A DNA stretch of 64,000 nt from an uncultured Gemmatimonadota bacterium (GCA_902826615.1 CADEFN010000002.1:615344-679343); one strand, 5' to 3'; positions 55,890 through 64,000 are shown, numbered from the stretch's first letter. Notes: a model not told the origin generated them from the sequence alone. Program-made: numbers and translations.

Positions 55890-56050
55890 CCCTGCCAATG
55901 GGAACACATCGCCTGGCGCAGAGCCCTCAAGACCCCGATGGCAGCGCGTTCTGGTCGGAGGCGCGCGCGCTTCGTGCCAGGGCGTGGGAACGCGTCGTCC
56001 GTGAGGCCACCGGCGTCAGTGAGGAACGCCATCCACCTGCCGATGTGTGA
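55886..56050 (+). CDS. possible 54-residue small protein
   Basis: A frame of 54 codons starts at ATG 55886, with AGGAAG twelve bases before it, and ends at TGA 56050, just before the convergent kinase gene. The centre is a likely amphipathic helix with alternating Trp, Arg and Ala (FWSEARALRARAWERVVRE). Third codon positions are mostly G or C, as in the neighbouring genes. No domain is recognised. It overlaps the possible leader frame by 4 bp. Confidence 0.4.
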   Translation: MTLPMGTHRLAQSPQDPDGSAFWSEARALRARAWERVVREATGVSEERHPPADV

Positions 56051-56060
56051 CAGTGACCCG

Positions 56061-58781
56061 TCAGCGTCCCCCAACCAGTTGCCCGAGTTCCGTAAACCAG
56101 TTGCGAACCAGCACCAGACGCTCCTGCGTACCCACCCCTCCACTCGGCGCAGGTCGTACCATGAGGAAACGCTGGCCGTCCCGGGTCACGTCGTATGGCT
56201 TCGCGGTCCGGCCCTGACCCAGCCGCAGGCCCCTAACTGGAAAGAGCTGTCGCCGACTCACCACACGGAAGCTGTTGTCCGCGGAGTACTCTGCAACCAT
56301 CATCTGACCGCTCCCGTCGGTCGCAAACTGTATATAGAAGAGCTCCTTCGTCCCGCGCGACCAGATCGGGTTCCCCCCCGAATTTCCCGTCGACACCTGC
56401 ACCTGCCCCGCCCCTGCGGCCGGGAACGAACGCACGTACACCTGATTCAAGCCCGACTCGCTGGAGGCATATGCCAGGAATCGTCCGTCGGGCGACAGGT
56501 CGAGAAAGCTTTGGCGCGCGTCTCCGGAGGCGAATGCCGCGAGGTCCACACGACCGGTAGGCACCTCAAGCGATCCCACGCGTCCGCTGCCGGGGGCGTT
56601 TCCGATGTCATAGTGCAAGAAAACTGCGAAGCGGCCGTCGGGTGTGAACTCCATGTCAGCGACAGCCTTACCCTGGAGGCCGAAGACGCTATCCCCAGGT
56701 GGAGCGCTTCCATTGCGGGCGATCCTCCGCATGATGAACTGAGTCCGGCGTGCCTGATAGAGCAGGCTGTCGCCCCCAGCCACCCACACTGCATCTCGTC
56801 CGCCAGGCGTGAGAAGCTGGAGTGGCCCATCCGGCAGTTCCTTCACATACACGTCGCTGAGCTCGCGGGTGGTCTTGCTGAGAGAGGTCGCGACGGTTCG
56901 GTCGTCAGGCGACAGCGCCACTCCAGCAAACCGCTCGTACGCAGCGCTCGTGTCCACGGGCGTCGCCTTCCCCGCACGGTCCACCCAGACCAACTCGGAT
57001 TCCTCAGCGGCGATCCCGGCACCAGTCACGTAGAGGAGCGTCCCGTCCGGAGCGAGCGCTATGTCCGCAGTACCCACTCCGATCCGCACTCCATCGAAGA
57101 GCGGAATGGCGCTCGCACCATGTTGGAATGAGGACGGGTCGAAATCACGAGCCAGCACCCGTCCGTCAGAGGTTACGTACACGACGTGCCCCGACTTCAC
57201 GTACCAGGCTTTCGCCACCCCTTCGGCGAGGACCTTCACCTCGGCGAACTTCGAGTCGAGAAGGATCAAGTCCGCGTCGTCAACGGTGCACGCTCTCATG
57301 ACCCCGCGGCACGAGACAACGAGCGCCCCCTGTCCCTCGGGAAGCGCCTCGATCCACACTGGGAGAATGACCTCTTTGGTCGAGGCGAAGACGTGCCTCA
57401 AGATCGCGCCGCCGTCCTCGGAGATCTCCACGACTCGCCGGAACCCCTCGGCGGTGGTCACCGTCTGCTCATACCAGATCTTCCCGTCGGGGAGCCAGGC
57501 GATGGCGACCCTCGCCGGGTCCGCATCCTTCGCCAGGGTGATCGTCGAGCCGCCAAGCACGGGTCGTTTCACGATGTCTGTGCCGGTGGCGAACACGATC
57601 CATTCGCCGTCCGGCGAGAAGACCACATTCCGCGCGCCCTCGGTTCCCGGAAGGAGTGTGACCTCCAGCGACTCCCACGTGCGCAGACCCAGCTGCACCG
57701 TGCCGTCCGGACGCGTCACCGGCACCACGAGCTTTGTCCCATCCGGTGAGATCGCAACGTGCGACGCCCACGACGCCTCGAGTCCCGTGGTAGTGGGATC
57801 GAGGATCGTCTTCAGGACGGGAAGAGGCCGGTCTGGGCGGAGCTGCAGTGCAAGCGCGCCCACCAGCGCGAGCGAGAGGACGCCGGTGGCGACCTTCCAC
57901 GCGCCGGAACCCCTCGCCGACGACACAGCCGCAGCGGCCCCGTACCGGAACGACGAATCCGCCAAGGCAGACGCGAACTCCGTTGCCTTCGTGAACCGGT
58001 CCGCCGGCAACTTCTCCAGCGCCTTCCGAATGGCCGAGTCCACGTTCGCCGGCACACTCGGCCTCGCCTTCGTTGCGGAGACCTCGGCGCCGGCGATGAT
58101 CTGGCCGAGTACCGCCTGCGCGGTACTGCCCATGTAGGGCGGATCACCGGTGAGCATCTCGTACAGCACGGCGGCCAGCGAATAGACGTCGCTCGCCGGA
58201 CCGACGTGTTCACCGAGCCCCTGCTCCGGGCTCATGTAATACGGAGTGCCTAACGACAGGCCGGTCTCCGTGAGGCGACTCCCATTCCCCGCCCCGACGG
58301 CAATCGCGATGCCGAAGTCCGCGACCAGTGGCTCACCGCGGCTCAGCAGGATGTTCCCCGGCTTGATGTCGCGGTGCACGATCCCGTGGTCATGGGCGGC
58401 CTGGAGCGCACCAGCCACGGCCGTCGTGATGCGGATCGCTTCGCCGATCGGGAGCTGTTTCTCCCTGCCGAGCTTTTCCCGAAGGGTCTCCCCTTCCACG
58501 TACGGCATCACATAGTAGAGGAGCCCATCCGCGGAGCCCGAATCGTGCAGTGGCAGGATGTGCGGATGCTGCAGCCCGGCTGTAGTGCGGATCTCGGAAA
58601 GGAATCGCTGCTCGCCGACCACCGCCGACAGCTCCGGCTTGAGGACCTTGAGCGCGACCTTTCGCGCGTGCTTGAGGTCCTGGGCGAGGAAGACCGTGGC
58701 CATCCCGCCCTCGCCAAGTTCTCGCTCGAGCGTATACCGCCCATCGAGGGCAGACCTCAGGCGGTCGATCTCAGTCTGCAT
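56061..58781 (-). CDS. Ser/Thr protein kinase fused to a PD40-type propeller
   Basis: This 906-residue protein has an N-terminal kinase domain: glycine loop GEGGMATV, Lys45 in VALKVL, HRDIKPGN with Asp138 and the VADFGIAIA segment, then YYMSPEQ. A membrane helix follows at about residues 295-320 (VATGVLSLALVGALAL). The outer part is a propeller of repeated blades (AISPDGTKLVVP, VFSPDGEWIVFATG, ALAPDGTLLYVTG, ALSPDDRTVATS, DLSPDGRFLAYASS). This arrangement is common in Gemmatimonadota- and Acidobacteria-type kinases and should sense an external signal. I start at ATG 58781 (MQTEIDRL), since a longer frame would run into the sulfatase gene. The sulfatase lies 37 bp upstream on the same strand. 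Confidence 0.92.
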   Translation of the reverse strand: MQTEIDRLRSALDGRYTLERELGEGGMATVFLAQDLKHARKVALKVLKPELSAVVGEQRFLSEIRTTAGLQHPHILPLHDSGSADGLLYYVMPYVEGETLREKLGREKQLPIGEAIRITTAVAGALQAAHDHGIVHRDIKPGNILLSRGEPLVADFGIAIAVGAGNGSRLTETGLSLGTPYYMSPEQGLGEHVGPASDVYSLAAVLYEMLTGDPPYMGSTAQAVLGQIIAGAEVSATKARPSVPANVDSAIRKALEKLPADRFTKATEFASALADSSFRYGAAAAVSSARGSGAWKVATGVLSLALVGALALQLRPDRPLPVLKTILDPTTTGLEASWASHVAISPDGTKLVVPVTRPDGTVQLGLRTWESLEVTLLPGTEGARNVVFSPDGEWIVFATGTDIVKRPVLGGSTITLAKDADPARVAIAWLPDGKIWYEQTVTTAEGFRRVVEISEDGGAILRHVFASTKEVILPVWIEALPEGQGALVVSCRGVMRACTVDDADLILLDSKFAEVKVLAEGVAKAWYVKSGHVVYVTSDGRVLARDFDPSSFQHGASAIPLFDGVRIGVGTADIALAPDGTLLYVTGAGIAAEESELVWVDRAGKATPVDTSAAYERFAGVALSPDDRTVATSLSKTTRELSDVYVKELPDGPLQLLTPGGRDAVWVAGGDSLLYQARRTQFIMRRIARNGSAPPGDSVFGLQGKAVADMEFTPDGRFAVFLHYDIGNAPGSGRVGSLEVPTGRVDLAAFASGDARQSFLDLSPDGRFLAYASSESGLNQVYVRSFPAAGAGQVQVSTGNSGGNPIWSRGTKELFYIQFATDGSGQMMVAEYSADNSFRVVSRRQLFPVRGLRLGQGRTAKPYDVTRDGQRFLMVRPAPSGGVGTQERLVLVRNWFTELGQLVGGR

Positions 58782-58818
58782 TGGCGTGTTTGGGCGGGAC
58801 GAACGTGAGGGCGCGGGA

Positions 58819-60174
58819 TCAGGGGGTACCCACGGTCTTCGCTTCGCCGTCAACGGCGGCTTGCCACCCATCCAGCAAGGCACGAAGACGACGGGCGTTA
58901 TCCGGGTGCTGGCCGATCACATTGTTCCGCTCGCCGATGTCCGTTCGGAGATTGAAGAGCAGGGGTCGTCCGTCGTCGAAGATCAGCTTCCAGTCACCCG
59001 CCCGCACGGTCCGCTGTGATCGAGCGCCTGTTACGCGCCAGAACAGCGTCCGCTCAACTTGCGGCGCCTTCCCCGTGAGCACCGGAAAGAGGTTGATCCC
59101 GTCCAGCTTCGTTTCGGCTGGTACCACCGCACCGGCGGCCGCAAGGATGGACGCCGTGAGATCCATCGTCATGCCTAACTGTGCGGACACGCTGCCCGCC
59201 GGGATCTGCCCTGGCCACCGGACGATGGCAGGGACGCGGATGCCGCCTTCCCAGACCGAGCTCTTGTGGTGAAAGAGGGGACCCCCGTGCGAGAGCCATT
59301 CACCGCCGTTGTCGTTGGTGAAGATCACGATGGTCTTTCGGCGCAGGTCGAGCCGGTCGAGCACAGCGAGGATACGGCCCACGCCCGCATCCACGTGCTC
59401 GAGCATCGCGACATAGTCGGCTCGTGTGCTCGTCGCGCTATCAAGAGGCCCGAGGTGACGGCCGTTGTCGCGAGCCGTGGATGGCTGATTCGGGCGCTGA
59501 TAGGGCCAGTGCGGCGCGTTGTATGCCACATCGATGAAGAACGGCCGACTGGCATTTTGTTCAATGAAGCGAACAGACCGGTCAGTGATGAGGTCCGTCA
59601 TGTAACCCGGGACCTCGACCGCCTTGTCGTTCTCGAACAGGTCTGCCTTCAAGGGAGAATCGCTACCGGCGGTGTGCTGGTAGTAGTCGATGAACCCGCT
59701 CTTGAAGCCGAAGAAGTACTCGAACCCGTGGGCGGCCGGAGTGAACTCGCTCGTCCATCCGAGGTGCCATTTCCCCACCAACGCCGTGGTGTAGCCACGA
59801 TTCCGCAGGAGCTGCGGCAGTGACCGCCCGGTAACTGGCAGTCCCCGCTCATGGTCCTTCTCGGCTTGTGCCCCAAGCGGCGCCTCCAGCTGGTACCGCT
59901 GCTGGTAGCGTCCCGAAATAAGCCCCGCGCGCGTCGGTGTGCAGGTCGCGCCGTTCGCGTAGAAGTCGGTCAACCTCACGCCGTCGCGGGCCATGCCATC
60001 GATGTTTGGTGTCCGCACGTCGCGCGCACCATATCGACCGAAATCGCCGTAGCCCGCATCGTCCGTCATGATCAGCACGACGTTCGGTCGGTCGTCCGCC
60101 GATTGCGCCCACAGGTCGGAAGACGTAATCGCGCCAGCAAAGATGCCCAGCAGCAACCGCACAATTCGACGCAT
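58819..60174 (-). CDS. exported sulfatase (formylglycine-dependent)
   Basis: This 451-residue enzyme cleaves sulfate esters. The signal peptide ends DLWA (mature QSADDRPNVVLIMTDDAGYG), and the Asp pair at residues 38-39 binds calcium. The modified cysteine is Cys78 in CTPTRAGLISGR, which needs a formylglycine-generating enzyme not encoded here. Other family blocks are VGKWHLG, NAPHWPYQ, FTNDNGGE and AGDWKLIF. Typical substrates are sulfated polysaccharides or aryl sulfates; the choice is unclear. Start at ATG 60174 with GGGGGCAGG just before it. It is co-directional with the kinase-propeller gene. Confidence 0.92.
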   Translation of the reverse strand: MRRIVRLLLGIFAGAITSSDLWAQSADDRPNVVLIMTDDAGYGDFGRYGARDVRTPNIDGMARDGVRLTDFYANGATCTPTRAGLISGRYQQRYQLEAPLGAQAEKDHERGLPVTGRSLPQLLRNRGYTTALVGKWHLGWTSEFTPAAHGFEYFFGFKSGFIDYYQHTAGSDSPLKADLFENDKAVEVPGYMTDLITDRSVRFIEQNASRPFFIDVAYNAPHWPYQRPNQPSTARDNGRHLGPLDSATSTRADYVAMLEHVDAGVGRILAVLDRLDLRRKTIVIFTNDNGGEWLSHGGPLFHHKSSVWEGGIRVPAIVRWPGQIPAGSVSAQLGMTMDLTASILAAAGAVVPAETKLDGINLFPVLTGKAPQVERTLFWRVTGARSQRTVRAGDWKLIFDDGRPLLFNLRTDIGERNNVIGQHPDNARRLRALLDGWQAAVDGEAKTVGTP

Positions 60175-60268
60175 CCTGCCCCCTTTTGCTGAAGTCCGCC
60201 TCACGACCCGCGCTCTGATCCACACCGCAAACACAGGACTGCACCGTCTGGCACCACACTCGAGGAGT

Positions 60269-60587
60269 CTACCGTGCCGTGGCGGGTTCGGCCACTTTGG
60301 GGAGGATGGACTCGTCCATCCATGCCACAAACACCGGAAGGAGGGCGCCAAGGGCCTTGTCACGCTCAGAGACCGATCGGGCCAGCGGACTCGACATATT
60401 GGATCTCGCCACCGCTGAGCTGCTGGCGGTTAGTCGCGCGCATCTCCTCGGTGTGCTCGCGTACCTGGATGCCGACATAGAGCAGCGAGATCACGACGGC
60501 AATGGCGCCGATGACTTCGCCGATGTTGGCCCAATCCGCGAGCGTCAGCTTCCGCACTCGCACGCCGCTCCTGGCAACCTGGCTCAT
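60269..60587 (-). pseudogene. decayed or truncated single-pass membrane protein gene
   Basis: Residues 1-50 of a 73-codon frame (60366-60587; LADWANIGEVIGAIAVVISLLYVGIQVREHTEE) match the N-terminus of a widespread family of about 150-200 residues with one membrane helix and the IQVREHT-type ending. After RATNRQQL the frame diverges and stops. In the +1 frame the following DNA reads SPLARSVSERDKALGALL and VAWMDESILP, which resembles the family's later part. A frameshift plus internal deletion is the simplest reading. Alternatively it is a short functional membrane peptide. Confidence 0.5.
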
Positions 60588-60745
60588 GCTGTTTGGGCTC
60601 CGTGATCAGTTCGCGGACTAACAGCTTTTCACGCCGCAATCTGCGCCGCGCTCCGTGCCGCGTCGAGGACCCTCTCTGTCGTGCATCCGCAGACCTCGAA
60701 CGATGCGGAGGACCGCACGCACATTGGCGTCAGCTCACACTGCCG

Positions 60746-60775
60746 TTGACAGCCGGCGTCTCTACTGGACTCGAT
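60746..60775 (+). promoter_or_regulatory. possible promoter of the amine oxidase gene
   Basis: A consensus TTGACA (60746-60751) lies 72 bp before the amine oxidase ATG. The matching -10 region at the right spacing (CTCGAT) is poor, so this is only a candidate. Confidence 0.3.
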
Positions 60776-60822
60776 CACGCGTGAACGTAGGTTGAACCAT
60801 ACCCATCGACGATCGGAATCCC

Positions 60823-62841
60823 ATGTCAATGCACAGCTGGACGCGCGCACTACGGTACGCCGCGTGGTCGGTCGTCGCGCTCGTCGTTTTAGGCTGCCAG
60901 GCGCCAGCACCGTCCATGGTGCCCGAGGCGGCCGCTCCGCATCCGCTCGATCCCCTCACCGCCGCGGAGTACGCCCGAGCGGTGACCCTCCTCCGCGAGG
61001 CTGGCCACGTGTCCGACAGCTCACGGTTCGTGGCACTGGAACTGCGCGATCCGGATAAGGCCGAGGTACTGGCGTGGCGCACAGGGCAAGCGTTCGGCAG
61101 GACAGCGTTTGCCATCGTCAAAGCGGGTGCCCGGACCTTCGAAGGGATGGTCGACCTCGGGGCCGGACGGGTGAGTTCGTGGAACGAAATTCCGGGAGTT
61201 CAACCGACACTTCTCGGAGAGGAAATGGCCGCCGTGGGCGAGATCCTCGGCGGTGACCCGAGGTTCGTGGCCGCACTCGGCGCCCGGGGCTTCAAGATCG
61301 ACGGGGTCCTTTGCGCGCCCTGGACGCTCGGCAACTACGGGAACCCGGCTTATCGAGGTCGGCGACTGCTCAAGAGTGCCTGCTTTGTGATCGGAGCCGG
61401 TGGTAGTCCGTTCAATCGGCCTATCGAAGGACTCTGGGCCGTAGTGGACCTGAATACCAGGGAGGTCATCGAGATCCATGACGAGGCCGTGATCCCGGTT
61501 TCGACCGCCCCTGCCGCTGTCGACGCGGCCTCGGTCGCGTCACGACGCGCCCCGCTTCTGCCGGTTGTCGTTCAGCGTCCCGAGGGGTCCAACGTCACGG
61601 TGCGCGGGCACCAGGTCGACTGGGACAACTGGTCGTTCCACTATCGAATGGAAAAGCGCTCCGGCCTCGTGGTCTCGGCGGTGTCGTATCGTGACGGCGA
61701 CGAACGTCGCTCGGTGCTCTATCAAGGTGCGTTGTCCGAGTTGTTCGTGCCGTACATGGATCCGCACGGGGCCTGGTACTCGCGCACCTTCATGGACGTC
61801 GGCGAGTACGGCTTTGGTGCCAGCGCGACGCCGCTCACCGCCGGGGTTGACTGTCCTGAGTCCGCCCTGCTCGTCGACGCGATGATATCGGACGACAAAG
61901 GCGCCCCGGTGACGGTACCCGGTGCGATTTGCCTCTTCGAGCGCAATCCGGGCGATCCCGGGTGGCGCCACTACGACAACGTCCTCCAGACCGGCTTCGA
62001 AGGACGTCGCGCGGTGGAGTTGGTGGTACGCATGATCGCGACGGTCGGGAACTACGACTACATCCTCGACTGGGTTTTTTCTCAGGACGGGCGGATTCGG
62101 ATCCGAATCGGTGCGTCCGGCTACGACGGCCTCAAGGGAGTGCTGACGCAATCGATGGCCGACTCGACGGCTGCGCGGGACACACGGCACGGCACTTTGG
62201 TGGCGCCCGGGCTGGTGGCGATCAATCACGATCACTACTTCAGCTTCCGTCTCGACGTGGACGTCGCGGGCCCCCGCAACAGCCTGTCAATCGACCGGCT
62301 CGCGATGAAGGACTTCGAAGGTCCCCGGAGCGGCTGGATGTTGGAGTCGCAGGTGGCCCGAACTGAGAAAGAGGGGATGCTGGACTACAGCCTAACGAAG
62401 CCGGCGCACTGGCGGGTGCTCAATCCGAGTGCCGCTGGCCCGCTTGGCCACGCGCCCGGATACGTGGTGCATCCGGGGAATAGCGTGGCGCTCAGCATGC
62501 TCCACGAGGACGATCCTGCTGGCAGGCGGGCCGGCTTCATCCGTCATCAGCTCTGGGTTACGCCCCGCGCGGCCGACGAGCGATATGCCGCCGGGATGTA
62601 CGTCAACCAAAGCGAGAAAGGCCTGGGCCTCCCAACGTGGACCGCTGCCAACCGGCCCATCCAGGACACCGATATCGTGCTGTGGTACACGGCCGGATTC
62701 CACCACGTGCCGCGGACCGAGGACTACCCGATCATGCCGAGTGCCTGGCATGAAGTGGCCTTGCTGCCATTCAATTTCTTCGGGCGCAATCCGGCGCTAG
62801 ACGTGCCGACCACGTGGAGGGGTGCCACGGGAGCCCGGTAG
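60823..62841 (+). CDS. copper amine oxidase lipoprotein
   Basis: This 672-residue enzyme oxidises primary amines to aldehydes, giving ammonia and hydrogen peroxide. It is membrane-anchored through a lipobox (VVALVVLGC). The quinone cofactor is made from the Tyr of TVGNYDYILDW (the NYD motif). The catalytic base aspartate is in FMDVGEYGFG. Copper ligands are the HxH in AINHDHYFSFRLD and probably the His of AWHEVALLPFNFFGRNP; the NPALDVP ending is typical. A His at the third position lies in an AWHEV context instead of the more usual LxP. An amine or methylamine-like substrate would support nitrogen and carbon supply. Confidence 0.92.
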   Translation: MSMHSWTRALRYAAWSVVALVVLGCQAPAPSMVPEAAAPHPLDPLTAAEYARAVTLLREAGHVSDSSRFVALELRDPDKAEVLAWRTGQAFGRTAFAIVKAGARTFEGMVDLGAGRVSSWNEIPGVQPTLLGEEMAAVGEILGGDPRFVAALGARGFKIDGVLCAPWTLGNYGNPAYRGRRLLKSACFVIGAGGSPFNRPIEGLWAVVDLNTREVIEIHDEAVIPVSTAPAAVDAASVASRRAPLLPVVVQRPEGSNVTVRGHQVDWDNWSFHYRMEKRSGLVVSAVSYRDGDERRSVLYQGALSELFVPYMDPHGAWYSRTFMDVGEYGFGASATPLTAGVDCPESALLVDAMISDDKGAPVTVPGAICLFERNPGDPGWRHYDNVLQTGFEGRRAVELVVRMIATVGNYDYILDWVFSQDGRIRIRIGASGYDGLKGVLTQSMADSTAARDTRHGTLVAPGLVAINHDHYFSFRLDVDVAGPRNSLSIDRLAMKDFEGPRSGWMLESQVARTEKEGMLDYSLTKPAHWRVLNPSAAGPLGHAPGYVVHPGNSVALSMLHEDDPAGRRAGFIRHQLWVTPRAADERYAAGMYVNQSEKGLGLPTWTAANRPIQDTDIVLWYTAGFHHVPRTEDYPIMPSAWHEVALLPFNFFGRNPALDVPTTWRGATGAR

Positions 62842-62857
62842 CGAGGGCCGATGGCAG

Positions 62858-63739
62858 TCAGCGGCGGCTCAGCTCCTCGTAGACCGCGCGCACAAAGCGC
62901 TCGTGACCGCCCGCCCACTCCTTCTCATATGCTGTGGTGAGTTTGAGAGCGAGCACCTGATCAATCGTCTTCCCCGCCCGCACCTCCGCCTGCACCCGTT
63001 CGCGCACGGCGTACACGGCATCACGCCACGCCTTGAGCCGCTTGCGATCCGTCACCTGCCCGTGGCCGGGGATGATCTTGGTCTGATCGTTGGTCATGGC
63101 GTAGACCTTGTCGACCGCGCTGATCACACCATTCACTGACCCACCACTCGACAGGTCGATGAAAGGCAGTCCGGTGTTGTTGAAGACATCGCCCATGTGC
63201 ACCGCGTTGGCCTTGCGAAAGTGTACCACCGCATCGCCGTCCGTATGCGCGGGATCGACATGGGTCACGATCACTGAATCGCCGTTCAGGTGAAAGGTGA
63301 CGCCATCGTTGAACGTGACCACCGGCAGTGCCGCTTTGGGCGACGGAGGCTCGCGACGATTCATCGCCGCCATGAACTGCTCGGTCGACATGCGTTTGCG
63401 CACGTTGTCGTGCGCCACAATCACTGCGTCGGCCTTGCCGAAGTTCTCGTTGCCACCGGTGTGATCAAAGTGCCAGTGCGTGTTGACCACAAACTTCACC
63501 GGCTTGGGGCTCAACGTGCGGATGGCCGCGACGATTTTGGGCGTCAGCGGCGCGAACTGGTCGTCGATGATGAAGACGGCATCGTCGCCGACGGAGACGC
63601 CGATGTTTCCCCCGGCCCCAAAAAGCACATGCAGCCCCGGTGACAGCTGAACGGGGCGCACCTGCACGGTGTCGTAGTTGGTCTGGGCCGCCAGGGCCGC
63701 CGGCAGGCCGAGCAGGGCAAGCAACATTGGAATGCGCAC
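62858..63739 (-). CDS. exported metallo-beta-lactamase fold hydrolase
   Basis: This 293-residue exported protein has a signal peptide ending ALAA (mature QTNYDTVQV). The zinc motif NTHWHFDHTGGNENFG is complete, followed by the HVDPAHTDGDAVVHF histidine, HMGDVFNN and IIPGHGQVTDR. This arrangement matches the subclass B3/glyoxalase-like secreted hydrolases often annotated as MBL-fold metallohydrolases with a quinoprotein relative. Substrate is unknown, and a true lactamase role should not be assumed. It is convergent with the amine oxidase gene, 16 bp apart. Confidence 0.88.
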   Translation of the reverse strand: MRIPMLLALLGLPAALAAQTNYDTVQVRPVQLSPGLHVLFGAGGNIGVSVGDDAVFIIDDQFAPLTPKIVAAIRTLSPKPVKFVVNTHWHFDHTGGNENFGKADAVIVAHDNVRKRMSTEQFMAAMNRREPPSPKAALPVVTFNDGVTFHLNGDSVIVTHVDPAHTDGDAVVHFRKANAVHMGDVFNNTGLPFIDLSSGGSVNGVISAVDKVYAMTNDQTKIIPGHGQVTDRKRLKAWRDAVYAVRERVQAEVRAGKTIDQVLALKLTTAYEKEWAGGHERFVRAVYEELSRR

Positions 63740-63893
63740 AGAACACCGTGGTCGAGAGGTGAAGCGGGGAAGTTATCACGCCCCGGCGATTGCACCATCG
63801 TGGCAGGGCCGCGATGGGCCGATCGAGCCCCACGTGACGGCGTCGGGTGCACCCGGAAACCACTCGGCCCGCCAGCGTGTATTGGATCGCAGC

Positions 63894-64000
63894 ATGCGCC
63901 GATTCCTCGCCTCCCTCGTTCTCATGGTTGTCGCCTGCAGCGACAACCCCGCAGCCCCTTCTGCATCGACACCCGCCGAGGGTTTCGATGTGGTGTGGAG
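63894..64000 (+). CDS. start of a lipoprotein gene (right edge)
   Basis: A frame opens at ATG 63894 with a lipoprotein signal peptide (RRFLASLVLMVVAC, lipobox VVAC) followed by a Ser/Ala/Pro-rich stretch and runs off the window. Only 35 residues are visible, so no function can be given. Confidence 0.65.
   Translation, partial: MRRFLASLVLMVVACSDNPAAPSASTPAEGFDVVW

Overview
The window is high-GC DNA, almost fully coding, with no rRNA, tRNA, CRISPR array, insertion sequence or phage gene that I could recognise. The best guess for the source is a Gemmatimonadota bacterium (Gemmatimonas-like). The reasons are a SusC/SusD pair in a very GC-rich genome, two orphan MacB-type permeases of the ADOP kind, PD40 propeller and HAF-repeat lipoproteins, acidobacterial-type ECF sigma and Ser/Thr kinase genes, and a striking preference for glutamine just after the signal-peptide cleavage site. 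No rRNA is present, so this is inference.

Layout. 1-3.2 kb: the end of a PD40 propeller gene, an Xre/RES toxin-antitoxin pair with a candidate operator, then a type II NADH dehydrogenase on the other strand. 3.2-8.7 kb: PIG-L family deacetylase and sucA (2-oxoglutarate dehydrogenase E1), separated by a very long inverted repeat that encloses the PIG-L start codon. 8.9-11.2 kb: two related lipoproteins flanking a RlmL-type rRNA methyltransferase. 11.2-18.7 kb, all minus strand: a FecR-like protein with a sigma-like N-terminus, ADOP permease 1, a sodium/solute symporter with a small membrane partner, and MsrQ/MsrP (periplasmic methionine sulfoxide repair). 18.8-27 kb, plus strand: an unknown secreted protein, SusC, SusD, a terminator and a penicillin-acylase family enzyme.

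27-36.8 kb: a PD40 lipoprotein, a single-domain globin, a GH97 alpha-glucosidase, a class C beta-lactamase-like serine hydrolase, a large surface lipoprotein and tgt (queuosine in tRNA). 36.8-45.5 kb: a long empty gap, a hybrid histidine kinase, an SRPBCC-like protein, then ADOP permease 2 in an operon with a serine-hydrolase lipoprotein. That operon is divergent from a LytS/LytTR two-component pair. 45.5-52.2 kb: mostly exported proteins, including three with DUF1579/lipocalin-like domains, an exported DinB, an exported VOC protein, a PHB-depolymerase-like esterase and a HAF-repeat lipoprotein. 52.3-60.6 kb: a Ser/Thr kinase with TPR-like repeats facing an ECF sigma gene, a spacer with a 7-bp tandem repeat and two possible small ORFs, a kinase-propeller gene in an operon with a sulfatase, and a decayed membrane-protein gene. 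60.8-64 kb: a copper amine oxidase lipoprotein, a metallo-beta-lactamase fold hydrolase and the start of another lipoprotein.

Taken together the genes describe an aerobic heterotroph that spends heavily on envelope and exported enzymes: uptake of large ligands, polymer and amide breakdown, oxidative protein repair, and kinase or sigma signalling. The main non-textbook signals are the glutamine rule at signal-peptide cleavage sites, a genome word CGTTAGGC used in several reading registers, the hairpin over the PIG-L start, the sigma-like FecR fusion and the paired lipoproteins around rlmL.
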